From assembly GCA_037355855.1 (NCBI GenBank), contig CM074767.1, positions 1,178,001 to 1,242,000 on the forward strand: a stretch of DNA of 64,000 nucleotides, written 5' to 3'. Numbering within the stretch: the stretch's first letter is position 1; each line of letters begins with the position of its first letter. This DNA is from Pseudo-nitzschia pungens. Its lineage: Eukaryota > Bacillariophyta > Bacillariophyceae > Bacillariales > Bacillariaceae. The translations under genes were made by a program, and so were the position numbers. The notes under the pieces were generated by a model, which had not been told where the DNA came from, searched no databases, and was given only the letters and a program-made list of their open reading frames with translations. Shown here piece after piece: positions 47,161 to 58,095 of the stretch.

Positions 47161-48807
47161 TTAAGTAACCATTTGAGCTTCAATTTTACATGGGGAATAG
47201 TTAAAAATTTAACACGTAGATTCAAAAATCTTCTGTACAGAGCGGACGAGGTACAAACGGGTAGTACAGACCGGTTGACCTGGTCATAGTCGCTACAACC
47301 CGGTGGCAGTACCCGTTTCTACCGGTTTGTACCCGTTTGTACCTGTTTGTACCGGTTAGTACCCATTTGTACTGGGTTGTACTACCAGGTTGACCGGTTT
47401 GTACCGGGTTGACCGGTTTGTACTGGGTTGACCGGTCGGCCCGGTACAGAAGATTTTTGAATCTACGTGTTAAATTTTTAACTACGGGTTGACCTGTTTG
47501 TAGATTTTTGAATCTACGTGTTAAATTGTACGATAACATACACAATAACATGCACAGTAACATGCACGTAAATAATATCAATCATTGTCATAAACGTTCA
47601 ATAAGTAACCATTTCCAACTGTTTACCGGTAATATCAATCACCGTATTAAATTTTCAATACACATTAGAACATTTAACATGGAGATTCAATTTAACACGG
47701 TTAATAGTTCAAAATTTAACACGTAGATTCAAAAATCTTCTGTACTGGGCGGCCCGACCGACCCGGTACAAACGGGTAGATTTTTTGCAGTAGAAACCAG
47801 TACTGCAAAAAAAACCGGTTCAAACGGGTTCAAACGGGTACAAACGGGTAGAGTTTTTGCAGTAGAAACCGTTTTTTTTTGCAGTAGAAACCAGTACTGC
47901 AACCGGGTTTCAAAAGAACGCAATATTGCCCTACTTGTCGAGCATATAGTGCAAAATATCATCTGTTTCATTACCAGATCTGCGTACCGAATTTATCCCC
48001 ATTTTGGTTTATTACCCTATTAGCGTACCAACCAAAGAATTCCAACCCAAAGTACCCTATCTGCGTTCCCTTCGACTTCATTTGTCGTATCTGCGTTCCA
48101 GGCGCCATAAATGTTTAGGGCAAATCGAAAGGTCAACTTTTCGAGATTGTGTGTAACCCCTATCAACCTAAGGTTAATACCGGTACCGGTATATCGTTGA
48201 AAAGCTTTGAAGACGAGGAGAACAGAAACAGGGGTCATAATAAGAAGGGGTGTGCCACGATGTCTGTCCGTCGTCCGTGTTCGACGTACAAATACTAGTA
48301 AAAAAAAAATGGCACTCCATATTCCATGTGTGGTCCAATTTAGAAAAATTTCCCTCAACCTCAATTTTTTTTTTCCACTTTCACTGCATAATACTAACAA
48401 AAACTATTACACTTCAATCTATAACAACTCCATCAAAAATTGTAACAAAACAATATTTGAATATTGTATCTAGCCCAATTTTTTACAAGGATCATGAATA
48501 TGTAACTGCTTTTCACTCTAGATGGATGGAAGATAAAGTAATTTATTTGGATGGATGGTCCAAATTTTGGTTCCAAGTGGAAGCTTTTAATTGAATAAAA
48601 ATAAAACGGATGACGGACGGACGATCCGATTTTGTACTTTATATTCCAGGTGGAAGGCACAGATCACTGGTAGTTTGAATCAGCAATATCAGACAGCAGA
48701 TGGATGTAAACTGAAAAAGGTACTTACTACTTGACTCTCAACTATATACGTGAACTGCATATCAAATTTAAAAGTTGGAGAGTGATTGGAAGTGTACTTG
48801 GTAAGTT

Positions 48808-49725
48808 ATGAAGATATTCAAGGTGGTGCTATGATCTGTGCTAGCAAGGCTCCTGTGTAGAAGGGCTACTGGGTCTACAGACAGCAACATCCAGTAACTG
48901 ACTAACAGGTGCTGAGCTGAATGCTAGAGCTGTGTGCTAATTGCTAGCATACAGGCTCAGCAACAGGCTTAGCAACAGGCTTAACAACAGGCTTAGCAAC
49001 AGGCTTAGCAGCAGACCTATCCTGTCTAGTATTGCTAGCAGAGTTTACTAGGGTCGCCGCGTACGATTTGTACCGATCGTACGTACCCCGAGTAAAGCAC
49101 CTGTTATGGTGTAGCTAAATGCTACAGGGTTAGGGTTGCTAATGCTACGAGATACTGAAAGATGCTAGCCTACCATGATACCATGCTAAGATATGATGCT
49201 ACCGCCGGGGTCGGGTCATTGGTGTATAATATGTACCATGACCGCATACCCGGCCCAAACAGTTACCCAACGCGCTAGCATAAGCGAGCTAGCGCTAGCA
49301 CACGATTCGATCTAATTAATCGGATACTCCGATACGGTACGCTACTCGTAGAATACAGTACCAGAACTACAGGAGTTCTGTTATTATACGAGTTAGCGAG
49401 TTAGCGAATCGATGTCACGATACACGATACAGAGCTGAGCGCTTTGGCTCAGCTCCCTTTTATTCACTCTTTTCTTTACACTCTAAAATAGACGCCTATC
49501 ATGCCCTCCCCTTTCAATCGATTCCGATGTACCTCTAGGGAAGTACCTTGTAGTAACTAAGTGTATGCGATAAGACCTTGAACAGTCCACTGTAGTCTCA
49601 CCTTTTGCCAGGGATGTACGTGTTATTATTGTTAAGGCTTTTCCCCTTATTTTCCAGTACGCAGTACAAGGCGATTTATCTACGAGTTGATCCCCGAAGA
49701 TTGCTGACGAGCGAATATCAACACA
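48808..49725 (+). repeat. 5' LTR of the copia element
   Basis: 918 bp, from ATGAAGATATTC to AATATCAACACA. Contains a short GGCTTA(G/A)CAACA repeat at about 48950-49010 and the palindromic GTACCGATCGTACGTAC word near 49070. Confidence 0.95.
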
Positions 49726-50709
49726 GTTTATCAGACCCACCGCTCGACCCACTTCGAACCGGGACGCCGGCTAGAGCGCGTGAAGCAAGGAACCCAGCTG
49801 GTTGATCACCACTGGCATCCATGCCTACACTTGGATGTAAAACTTCAGCTGTAACTGGACCAGCAGCTGACATCGTGAGATCCCTGATGTTAATGGGGAG
49901 CCCTTCCCCAGCAGACAGACGCGCAAACCGACCGGAGCCCATACATCCACCTCTGGGGCCTATTGATACAGAGTACGGTAGCTGAGCATCATGGTGGCAC
50001 CATGGAGGCTCAGTCCGGTGGGGAAGGAGCAAGACGGACGTGGAGAAAGCAGCGTCCATGATTCCCTGTTATTCTTACAGGATTCAAGGGGACGCTTGTT
50101 TGCAACGGATGGAACCACACTGGAAAAAGAAAAAGGCTTTCGTGGAGACAGACCACCACGTATTCCAGTGAGAACAGTCAGTTATATCCAGCAGAATAAA
50201 ACATGACGTCAGGACCATCCGACCAGAACAATGAGGCCCGGACCACCTCGAATCTGCCATACCATCGATTTTGATTTTAGCCAAGGGAACTTGGAATCAG
50301 AACTCCGAGACCAGTCATGTCTCTGAGGCCAGTCATGCCTCTGAGGCCAATCATGCCTCAAAACCGATAGATCCCTGGGACCAGTCATGTCCCAAAAATC
50401 AAATCGATTGGTCCAGAGCAGAAAGACCGAATAGAATTCTTCTTTTTGGTCGTAACCAACCATTTGGATACCTTGCTAGCCAACCATCGAATCGGAACCA
50501 TCGATGTGGATACCTTTTCAAAAGTCGGCACGGAACTGTTGACACGGAACTGTTGACACCAATGCTGACGTGATACGTGATACCTTTTCTTTTGGTCGAC
50601 ATCGATACAGACCTTCGATCGACGACTCGGATGGAAACAGTCCCCACCACAAAAGAATTTGGTTTAGAAACCGAAGCAAGTTAGTTACTCAGAGCAAGTC
50701 AAGTTAACC

Positions 50710-51075
50710 ATGGCCAAGCAAACTAGAAGCCAAGCCGCCGCCGCTGCAGCCGCCGCCGGAGCCGGCGCTGCTGGAAACGTCCCTGAAGCTGGAGGCGACG
50801 CTGTCCCTGGAGGCGCTGTCCCTGGAGGCGCTGCCCCTGTCGGAGCGCCTGGAGCCGGTGTTCCCCCTGTCGCCGGCGTTCCCCCTGTCGGAGCGCCTGG
50901 AGCCGGTATTCCCCCTGTCGGAGTGCCTGAAATCCCTCCTTTTGCCCCTGCTGGAGCCTCCAGAGTCCAACAGGAACCAAACCCAAGGGGCGCAAGAAGG
51001 GCAAGAAGAAGGGCAACGGCTCGAACCAAGGACAGACCCCCAAGAACTGAAACGACGGCCGGTGCCCGAAATTAA
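50710..51075 (+). CDS. gag-position small Ala/Gly/Pro-rich ORF of the copia element
   Basis: 121 codons starting MAKQTRSQAAAAAAAAG, followed by repeats of the type VPPVGAPGAGIPPVG and an Arg-rich end (RRARRRATARTKDRPPR). It occupies the gag position but has no recognisable capsid domain and no CCHC zinc knuckle. It ends 17 nt before the listed pol start; the pol frame itself is open from about 51050, so the two frames overlap, with pol in the -1 frame relative to this one. A basic C-terminus could bind RNA. It could also be non-coding repeat sequence. Confidence 0.4.
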   Translation: MAKQTRSQAAAAAAAAGAGAAGNVPEAGGDAVPGGAVPGGAAPVGAPGAGVPPVAGVPPVGAPGAGIPPVGVPEIPPFAPAGASRVQQEPNPRGARRARRRATARTKDRPPRTETTAGARN

Positions 51076-51092
51076 GTAAGGTTGGCCGGCTA

Positions 51093-54000
51093 TTGTACCA
51101 GATGGATCTGCCGCGCGCGCGCCCGAGTCCTGAGGGACAGTGCGAGCTGGACAGCCACGCTGATACGACTGCCGCCGGTTCCAATATGATCTTGCTTGAA
51201 GACCACGTCGTCAGCCACGTCGATGTTCATCCTTTTTCGCCTGAGCTCGAGCCTATCAAGAACATTCCTATTGGGACCTGTGTTACGGCCTACACAGATA
51301 CCGACGGGAAAGTTTGGTTGATTTATTTCCACGAAGCCCTGTATTTTGGCGACAAGTTGTCCCACAGCTTGATTTGTCCGAATCAGATACGGGATTGCCA
51401 TCCCAATCGTGTCAGCGAAACGCCCCGTCAGTATGATGAACAGTCCAGTCACTCCATCCATATTGACAACACCGATCCTGAAGATCCCCATGCGGGACAC
51501 ACCCTCGACATCAAGCTCTTGCTTGATGGGGTCGTGTCCTATTTCCCTTCCCGCAAGCCAACCAAGCATGAAATGGCTACATGCGATCATGTCGTTGCTA
51601 CCCGAGACTTCCCTTGGGATCCGAAGAGCAAGAAGTTCGAGCAAGCCGAAGAAGCCATCGACGGATCTCATCCGTTGAATCCTACGCTGTCTGTCCTTCG
51701 CGCGGGGACGCCCCATGCGCCCGCGCCGACCACGAAGCAGTCCAAGAGGTCCAAGACGAACAAGCGCAAGTTGGAGCCCGTCGAAACACGGTCCAACTTC
51801 AGTCCCCATTTGTACGACGATCCTCTTCGGAGCGACGAGCTGATCCTGCCACAGCATGATTGCTATGAGAAGTACAAGCTGCGGAGCCTTCAGCAACTCT
51901 GTACCCGCCGTGATCTGACCCCATGTGCGATCGCATCCGACTCGCGTCTGGATGCGCGGCTATCTTCTCTTTTTCATTCGGGCGATTCCCTGAAGACTTG
52001 CGGGGACGATGTAGACGAGGATACAGTTCCAAGTCTTACAGTCAACGCCCTGCATACCCCTCTGTACGAGCGCGCCTACACCGATGGACGCGAGCGCTTC
52101 GAATTGGATCCCCGTTGCAGGGATTCCCCCGTCTGCCTGTCTGCCGTTTACAAGCATGTTCGATGGGACGACGATGCAGTCGAACCAGTCGATCCCGAGC
52201 TCGACACTATCGCCAGACGAGCCAAGTGGGGTCCGACGATTGACACCGAACGATACTGCAAGATCGACTCCGACCGTCTGTCCAAGATTTGGGATGTATC
52301 TCCGAGAAAGGCTGCGGATACTCTTCGAGTCACGACGCAGAAAGGGTTCCGCAACCCTATGCATCCCCTTGTCCGCCGATTGCCAACGCAGAGCTTCAGA
52401 AACAAGCGCATCGCGGCTGGCAAATGGTACACCGACACCTGGATGGCAAAGGTTCCGAGCATCATGCGACAAGATTCAGCCGCCCAAGTGTTCAGTAATG
52501 GTAAGGGCTACGATGAGTTCATACCTATACAGGGCAAGAAGCAAGCGTATGAAGGCCTGAAGATTTTCATCCACGACGTCGGTATCCCCGAGCATTTGAT
52601 ATCTGATGGCGCTCGAGAGCAAGGAGCCCCTGGTACCTACAAGACTCCATGGAATAAGGTCGTCAGCAAAAACCATATCCATCAGACCTTTATCCAGCCA
52701 AGATGTCCCTTCCAGAATCGCGCGGAGCTCAGCATCGGCCATATCAGCAGAAGTATACGTAAGAAGACGGCCCGGAAGCGATCCCCCAAGCGCCTGTGGG
52801 CTTTCTGCGGAGAGCTCGTTGCTGCCATCCGACAGCGCACAGCTTCCAGTGATCCTACGATGATGGGTCGAACGCCGTTCGAAATTGTACATGGGTACAT
52901 GCCTGACATATCTCTGTACCAAGCCCATGAATGGTATGATTTCGTCTATTGGGTTGATCTCTCTGATGGGACCGAGAAGCTGGGACGATGGCTCGGCCCG
53001 TGCGGTGACCGATTCGGAGGCGGAGACTGCCACTGGATCCTGAACGAGGCGGCCATGCCGGTAAGCACTAACACAGTCCGTGCAGTTACTGAAGAAGAAT
53101 GGCGTTCCCATGACGTCAAGCGCTATATGGACTCATTTGACCAAGCAGTGGAATCCAAGATCGGGGACAAGGTTGAGGATAACGACGCAAAGTTCCAAGC
53201 TACGTACCCTGATCCCCCTGCTGAGTTATTTGAAGGACACCAAGAACGATGGGAGCTCGCCGAGCCTGAAGCTTCCATCCCAGACATCGACGACCTCATA
53301 CCTGATGGGGATGACTATGATGAGTATATTGGTAATAATGTCATGATCCAGAAGGGCGACGAACGACTACGGTGTGTCGTGAAGAATCGTTCTGCTGATC
53401 TTAATGGCAATCCGATTGGTAAGAGGAATGATAACCCTATCCTTGATACCAGAATGTATGATCTGCAGTTCCCAGATGGTTCCGTCGAGCAGTACACCGC
53501 CAATATCGTTGCTGAGAGCATGTACAGCGAGAACGATGACGACGGACGAATGTTCTCTCTACTGGACGAGATTATCGATCACGAGAAGGACGGATCTGCC
53601 GTTAGGAAGCAAGATGCGACGATCACCAACAAGTATGGTCGCAAAGTCCCAAGGCCTACAACGAAGGGATGGCGATTGCTCGTCAGTTGGAAAGACGGAA
53701 CCGAATCCTGGTGTAAGTTGAGCGATCTGAAAGAGTCCTTCCCTGTGCAGACCGCAGAGTATGCCATATCTGCCAAGATCTCGGATCAGCCAGCATTCCG
53801 ATGGTGGATCCACCATGTACTACGAAGGAAGAAGCGAATCCTCAAGGCCACCAAGCGAAACAAGTACTGGGATCGAACGCACAAGTTTGGAGTGGAGTTA
53901 CCTCATTCTATTCCCGAAGCCCTAGCCATCGACCGAAAGACTGGAACGGACTATTGGGAGAAGGCGATCGCGAAGGAGATGAGGAACAACGAGATGGCGT

Positions 54001-55607
54001 TCGAGTTTGACTCCAGCTACACCGTCGAAGGTCTGAAGGCCGAAGGATTCAGCAAGATCACGACGCACATGATCTTTGACGTGAAGTTGGGGTCTCTCAC
54101 AAGGAAAGCACGGCTTGTCGCCGATGGCCACAAGGTACAAGCCACAGCTAAGGAACATACCTTCAGCAGTGTTCCAAGCAGAGATTCAGTCCGTATCTTC
54201 TTCCTGTTGGCAGCGCTGAACAATTTGGATGTGCTGTCTGCAGACATACAGAACGCATATCTTACAGCGCCGATCAAGAAGAAGTACTATTTAGTTGCAC
54301 GGGCTGAAGATGGTTTCCCCCAGCATTTGGTAGGTCAGGTATGTAAGATTGTCCGAGCACTGTATGGACTTCCTGTTGCAGGCGCGTCGTTCCGATCCTA
54401 TTTGACCAAGCACCTACGAACGTTAGGATATCAACCCTGTAAAGCCGATCCTGATGTTCATATGCGAGTGGAGACGCGAAAAGACGGCTCCAGGTACTGG
54501 GCCTACCTGATCGCGTACGTCGACGATATTATCTGTTGCAGCGAGGACCCTCGACGACAGTTGGAAAGTATCGAGCAACGCTTCACGCTGAAGGACGGGA
54601 CTATAGAAGTTCCAACCCTGTATCTGGGCGCTGATGTCCATCCGCATGTGGTCGAAGACGATCCAATTCCCAAGTGGGCAATGTCCTCCGAGAAATATGC
54701 TAAGAAAGCAATCGACGCAGTAGAGAAGGAGCTTGGCACCGAGCAGTATGGTTACAAGCACCTTCCGAACAAGGTGTCTACCCCGTTGACATCCGATTAT
54801 CGTCCAGAAGTTGATGTAACCGCCGAGCTGGATCCAAGCAAGCAGAACTACTACCAAGGATTGATTGGCGTCTTGAGATGGTTGTGTGAACTTGGAAGAC
54901 TTGATTTGGTCATGCCTGTATCCCTCATGTCCAGGTACCTAGCCCAAGCAAGAACAGGGCATTTGAACCAAGTATTGCACATGTTTGCCTATCTCAAGGC
55001 GCACGCTCGATCCAAGCTAGTATTTGACGAGACGCGTCCTGAAGTGGATGAAACCAGATTCCCCGACTGTGATTGGAGTGAGTTCTATCCAGATGCCAAG
55101 GAGGTATTGCCACCGGATGCTCCTGAACCCCTTGGAAAAGCAGTTATTATGAGCTGTTTTGTTGACGCCGATCATGCTGGATGCAAAGCCACGAGAAGAT
55201 CCCATACCGGAATTATTATCTTTGTAAACAGAGCTCCTATCCTGTGGTTCAGCAAAAGGCAAACTACTGTGGAGACCTCAACCTTTGGATCTGAAATCGT
55301 CGCGCTTCGAATCGCTATTGAACTGATTGAAGGACTCAGATACAAGCTTCGAATGATGGGGGTTCCTATTGAAGGTCCTACCAATGTGTACTGTGATAAC
55401 GAGTCTGTTGTCAAAAATACTACCAGACCAGAGAGCCCTTGCAACAAGAAGCACAACAGCGTCGCATACCACAAGGCGCGCGAGTCTATTGCTGCTGGGA
55501 CAATTCGCATTGCAAAGGAGCCTGGCGAGACCAATATTGCTGATTTATTCACTAAGTTGCTGAATGGTCCGGCTCTGAAAGACCATTGCGCTCGATGCAT
55601 GTGGTAA
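51093..55607 (+). CDS. copia Pol polyprotein (protease, integrase, reverse transcriptase, RNase H)
   Basis: One uninterrupted frame of 1504 codons; the listed start is a TTG, and the first ATG is three codons later. Domains in order: aspartic protease with LDSHADT (residue 19, Asp-Ser-His variant also typical of diatom CoDi elements); integrase core with Asp at 52434 (WYTDTW), ISDGAREQ and a Glu at about residue 545; reverse transcriptase with KARLVADGHKVQA and YVDDI (54516); RNase H with SCFVDADHAG (about 55150) and a C-terminal EPGETNIADLFTKLL. The order integrase before reverse transcriptase makes it Ty1/copia. All key acidic residues visible in these motifs are present, so the enzyme set looks functional. 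Confidence 0.95.
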   Translation: MYQMDLPRARPSPEGQCELDSHADTTAAGSNMILLEDHVVSHVDVHPFSPELEPIKNIPIGTCVTAYTDTDGKVWLIYFHEALYFGDKLSHSLICPNQIRDCHPNRVSETPRQYDEQSSHSIHIDNTDPEDPHAGHTLDIKLLLDGVVSYFPSRKPTKHEMATCDHVVATRDFPWDPKSKKFEQAEEAIDGSHPLNPTLSVLRAGTPHAPAPTTKQSKRSKTNKRKLEPVETRSNFSPHLYDDPLRSDELILPQHDCYEKYKLRSLQQLCTRRDLTPCAIASDSRLDARLSSLFHSGDSLKTCGDDVDEDTVPSLTVNALHTPLYERAYTDGRERFELDPRCRDSPVCLSAVYKHVRWDDDAVEPVDPELDTIARRAKWGPTIDTERYCKIDSDRLSKIWDVSPRKAADTLRVTTQKGFRNPMHPLVRRLPTQSFRNKRIAAGKWYTDTWMAKVPSIMRQDSAAQVFSNGKGYDEFIPIQGKKQAYEGLKIFIHDVGIPEHLISDGAREQGAPGTYKTPWNKVVSKNHIHQTFIQPRCPFQNRAELSIGHISRSIRKKTARKRSPKRLWAFCGELVAAIRQRTASSDPTMMGRTPFEIVHGYMPDISLYQAHEWYDFVYWVDLSDGTEKLGRWLGPCGDRFGGGDCHWILNEAAMPVSTNTVRAVTEEEWRSHDVKRYMDSFDQAVESKIGDKVEDNDAKFQATYPDPPAELFEGHQERWELAEPEASIPDIDDLIPDGDDYDEYIGNNVMIQKGDERLRCVVKNRSADLNGNPIGKRNDNPILDTRMYDLQFPDGSVEQYTANIVAESMYSENDDDGRMFSLLDEIIDHEKDGSAVRKQDATITNKYGRKVPRPTTKGWRLLVSWKDGTESWCKLSDLKESFPVQTAEYAISAKISDQPAFRWWIHHVLRRKKRILKATKRNKYWDRTHKFGVELPHSIPEALAIDRKTGTDYWEKAIAKEMRNNEMAFEFDSSYTVEGLKAEGFSKITTHMIFDVKLGSLTRKARLVADGHKVQATAKEHTFSSVPSRDSVRIFFLLAALNNLDVLSADIQNAYLTAPIKKKYYLVARAEDGFPQHLVGQVCKIVRALYGLPVAGASFRSYLTKHLRTLGYQPCKADPDVHMRVETRKDGSRYWAYLIAYVDDIICCSEDPRRQLESIEQRFTLKDGTIEVPTLYLGADVHPHVVEDDPIPKWAMSSEKYAKKAIDAVEKELGTEQYGYKHLPNKVSTPLTSDYRPEVDVTAELDPSKQNYYQGLIGVLRWLCELGRLDLVMPVSLMSRYLAQARTGHLNQVLHMFAYLKAHARSKLVFDETRPEVDETRFPDCDWSEFYPDAKEVLPPDAPEPLGKAVIMSCFVDADHAGCKATRRSHTGIIIFVNRAPILWFSKRQTTVETSTFGSEIVALRIAIELIEGLRYKLRMMGVPIEGPTNVYCDNESVVKNTTRPESPCNKKHNSVAYHKARESIAAGTIRIAKEPGETNIADLFTKLLNGPALKDHCARCMW

Positions 55608-56226
55608 ATTGCTCCAGCTGCATTATTTGAGGTACTTTTATCTCTGGCAAGCAGTGTGGACGCGATCTGTTATTTCAATGGTCCCGGGGACCATAACTTC
55701 GATTTCGATTCGATTACGAGTTATTCCTTCGATTACGGATTTCGATTGCAGCGGATTCCGACTTCGATTCCGATTACGAACAGTTTTGAGCGCAACCTTG
55801 TTCCGGACGCGATATTTCAACCTTTCCGGACGCGGCCTCAATTTCGATCCGACCTTACCTTGTGTTATATATTGGGAGTCTCCGGTACACCGGTTCCGGG
55901 GACTATAAACTTGAAAGACAATAGGCTGATTGATCTGTCCTTGTATGTGTCAAGGAATCGGACCAAGGGCAAAACGTCCTATGGTCCAACCCCCTCTTTT
56001 TTTTACTACGAATCAGCCGGGCCTCTGATAGAAGAACTGCAATATTTGGTGCAGTTTGATCTCTGACAAGTTACATGGAAGCATCCCTGAATTCTGTTAT
56101 GATCCATCCAAGTGTCCTGGTACAACAAGCAAGAGTATTGGTGTCCTCCTGGGAGTATCTGTTTCCGGGGACTGGTATAGTTGCTCAGTTGCTCATACAG
56201 GACCACTGGCATGAATCACGGGGACT

Positions 56227-57144
56227 ATGAAGATATTCAAGGTGGTGCTATGATCTGTGCTAGCAAGGCTCCTGTGTAGAAGGGCTACTGGGTCTACAGA
56301 CAGCAACATCCAGTAACTGACTAACAGGTGCTGAGCTGAATGCTAGAGCTGTGTGCTAATTGCTAGCATACAGGCTCAGCAACAGGCTTAGCAACAGGCT
56401 TAACAACAGGCTTAGCAACAGGCTTAGCAGCAGACCTATCCTGTCTAGTATTGCTAGCAGAGTTTACTAGGGTCGCCGCGTACGATTTGTACCGATCGTA
56501 CGTACCCCGAGTAAAGCACCTGTTATGGTGTAGCTAAATGCTACAGGGTTAGGGTTGCTAATGCTACGAGATACTGAAAGATGCTAGCCTACCATGATAC
56601 CATGCTAAGATATGATGCTACCGCCGGGGTCGGGTCATTGGTGTATAATATGTACCATGACCGCATACCCGGCCCAAACAGTTACCCAACGCGCTAGCAT
56701 AAGCGAGCTAGCGCTAGCACACGATTCGATCTAATTAATCGGATACTCCGATACGGTACGCTACTCGTAGAATACAGTACCAGAACTACAGGAGTTCTGT
56801 TATTATACGAGTTAGCGAGTTAGCGAATCGATGTCACGATACACGATACAGAGCTGAGCGCTTTGGCTCAGCTCCCTTTTATTCACTCTTTTCTTTACAC
56901 TCTAAAATAGACGCCTATCATGCCCTCCCCTTTCAATCGATTCCGATGTACCTCTAGGGAAGTACCTTGTAGTAACTAAGTGTATGCGATAAGACCTTGA
57001 ACAGTCCACTGTAGTCTCACCTTTTGCCAGGGATGTACGTGTTATTATTGTTAAGGCTTTTCCCCTTATTTTCCAGTACGCAGTACAAGGCGATTTATCT
57101 ACGAGTTGATCCCCGAAGATTGCTGACGAGCGAATATCAACACA
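56227..57144 (+). repeat. 3' LTR of the copia element
   Basis: 918 bp, direct repeat of 48808-49725. The 620 bp between the pol stop and this LTR contain CGATTCCGATTACGA-like short repeats (55690-55790) but no frame of interest. Confidence 0.95.
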
Positions 57145-57298
57145 AAGTTGCTTTATCAGGTACACTTTTACTAGTGATATGCAGTAAATTATGAGAAAAA
57201 AAAATTGACTGAGGGAAATTTTTCTATTTTGGACCACACATGGAATATGAATTGCCGCGTGGCGTACCCCTTCTTATATTATGACCCCTGAACAGAAA

Positions 57299-58095
57299 TA
57301 CAGTATGGTAATTAATTAGTGGTTTCCCAGTAGATGATAGTAGTATTGTTTTTCCGACGCTACTAAAGTCCCTTCGACGACTCGGTGGACTCGTGTTGTC
57401 ATCGTTTATTGTTGCTCCCTACCGGTATAAGTACCCGTAAGGTTACTCGTACCGGTAATTACTACGGTAAGGTTACTATTGGAAGCATTAAAAAATAGAA
57501 GTAATATTTTTAATATTAGAGCTAAGGGTATTTCGAATATTGCTGTCGTGTGTTTTGGTCGATCGAGTCCTGATAATTCCTTCTAAGAAAATGGAATTAG
57601 TGGATTCCCATCTTCCCCCAACGAAGGCATAGGATGGAGAGGCGTTGCGTGCAAAAGTTTCCTTTCCTGTCATTCATCTCTGGAGGCATTACGAGTGAGT
57701 CGTCGGCAAAAAGCCATCTACCGTATCTACTAGCGGTGCAGTTCCGTACATCAAACCGCAACACACGACATCATCCTCACTCACTCCTGTCGATAGTTGC
57801 AACCGGTCTTCACACCAGAGAAAGGATCCGAATCCAGACTCGATCACTCCGTTAGGTACAAGAATCGGTTCCGAGTGGAGAGTTCGAAAGTAGCCAGGCG
57901 ACGCTACGGTATACTCAGACGGAAGCGGAAGAGATCGAGCGGGATCTTTTTGTGTCATTTTCGGGATCGCATCGCAAGGCATCGCAAAGCATCGTCGTCT
58001 CGGAATAGAATCCACATAAGCAAACCAAACGAACACAGAAACATTGGAACAAACAACCACTCAACAATAGAATTAGCAACAAAACGCAACGCAAA
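57299..58095. other. intergenic region upstream of the dynactin gene
   Basis: About 800 bp with CCCGTAAGGTTACTCGTACC at about 57429 and a second GTAAGGTTAC near 57466. Presumed promoter of the downstream gene; no core element can be assigned. Confidence 0.5.

Larger units (their letters stand above)
46461..48106. mobile_element. Mutator-like (MULE) non-autonomous TIR element
   Basis: About 145-bp terminal inverted repeats (46461-46605 and 47965-48106, roughly 95% identical by eye) beginning GGCGC(T/C)TGGAACGCAGAT. They are flanked by a perfect 10-bp direct repeat ATAAATGTTT (46451-46460 and 48107-48116). Long TIRs with a 9-11 bp target duplication are diagnostic of Mutator-like elements. The 1646-bp element encodes no transposase. 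Its interior is made of minisatellites and scattered short repeats: five copies, in both orientations, of a unit containing TTTTTGAATCTACGTGTTAA (46880, 47196, 47450, 47500, 47710) and GGTTTGTACCGG-type tandem words (47300-47450). Confidence 0.85.
48808..57144 (+). mobile_element. complete Ty1/copia (CoDi-type) LTR retrotransposon
   Basis: 5' LTR 48808-49725 and 3' LTR 56227-57144, both 918 bp and identical wherever I compared them. A 5-bp target duplication AAGTT flanks the element (48803-48807 and 57145-57149). The internal region has a short Ala/Pro/Gly-rich frame, an intact pol frame of 1504 codons, and about 600 bp before the 3' LTR. The sequence after the 5' LTR (GTTTATCAGACC) resembles an initiator-tRNA-type primer site but is not exact. 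Near-identical LTRs and intact pol mean a recent insertion. Confidence 0.95.
48229..57290. mobile_element. hAT-like TIR element, split by a copia insertion
   Basis: Left end CAGGGGTCATAATAAGAAGG (48229) and right end, read inward on the minus strand from 57290, CAGGGGTCATAATATAAGAA. The inverted arms continue with homology to about 48373 and 57190 (ATTCCATGTGTGGTCCAA shared), with a 46-bp indel. The element is flanked by an 8-bp direct repeat AACAGAAA (48221-48228 and 57291-57298). An 8-bp duplication and CAGGG-type termini are typical of the hAT superfamily. Removing the copia element and one copy of its duplication leaves about 720 bp with no transposase frame, so it is non-autonomous. Confidence 0.85.
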
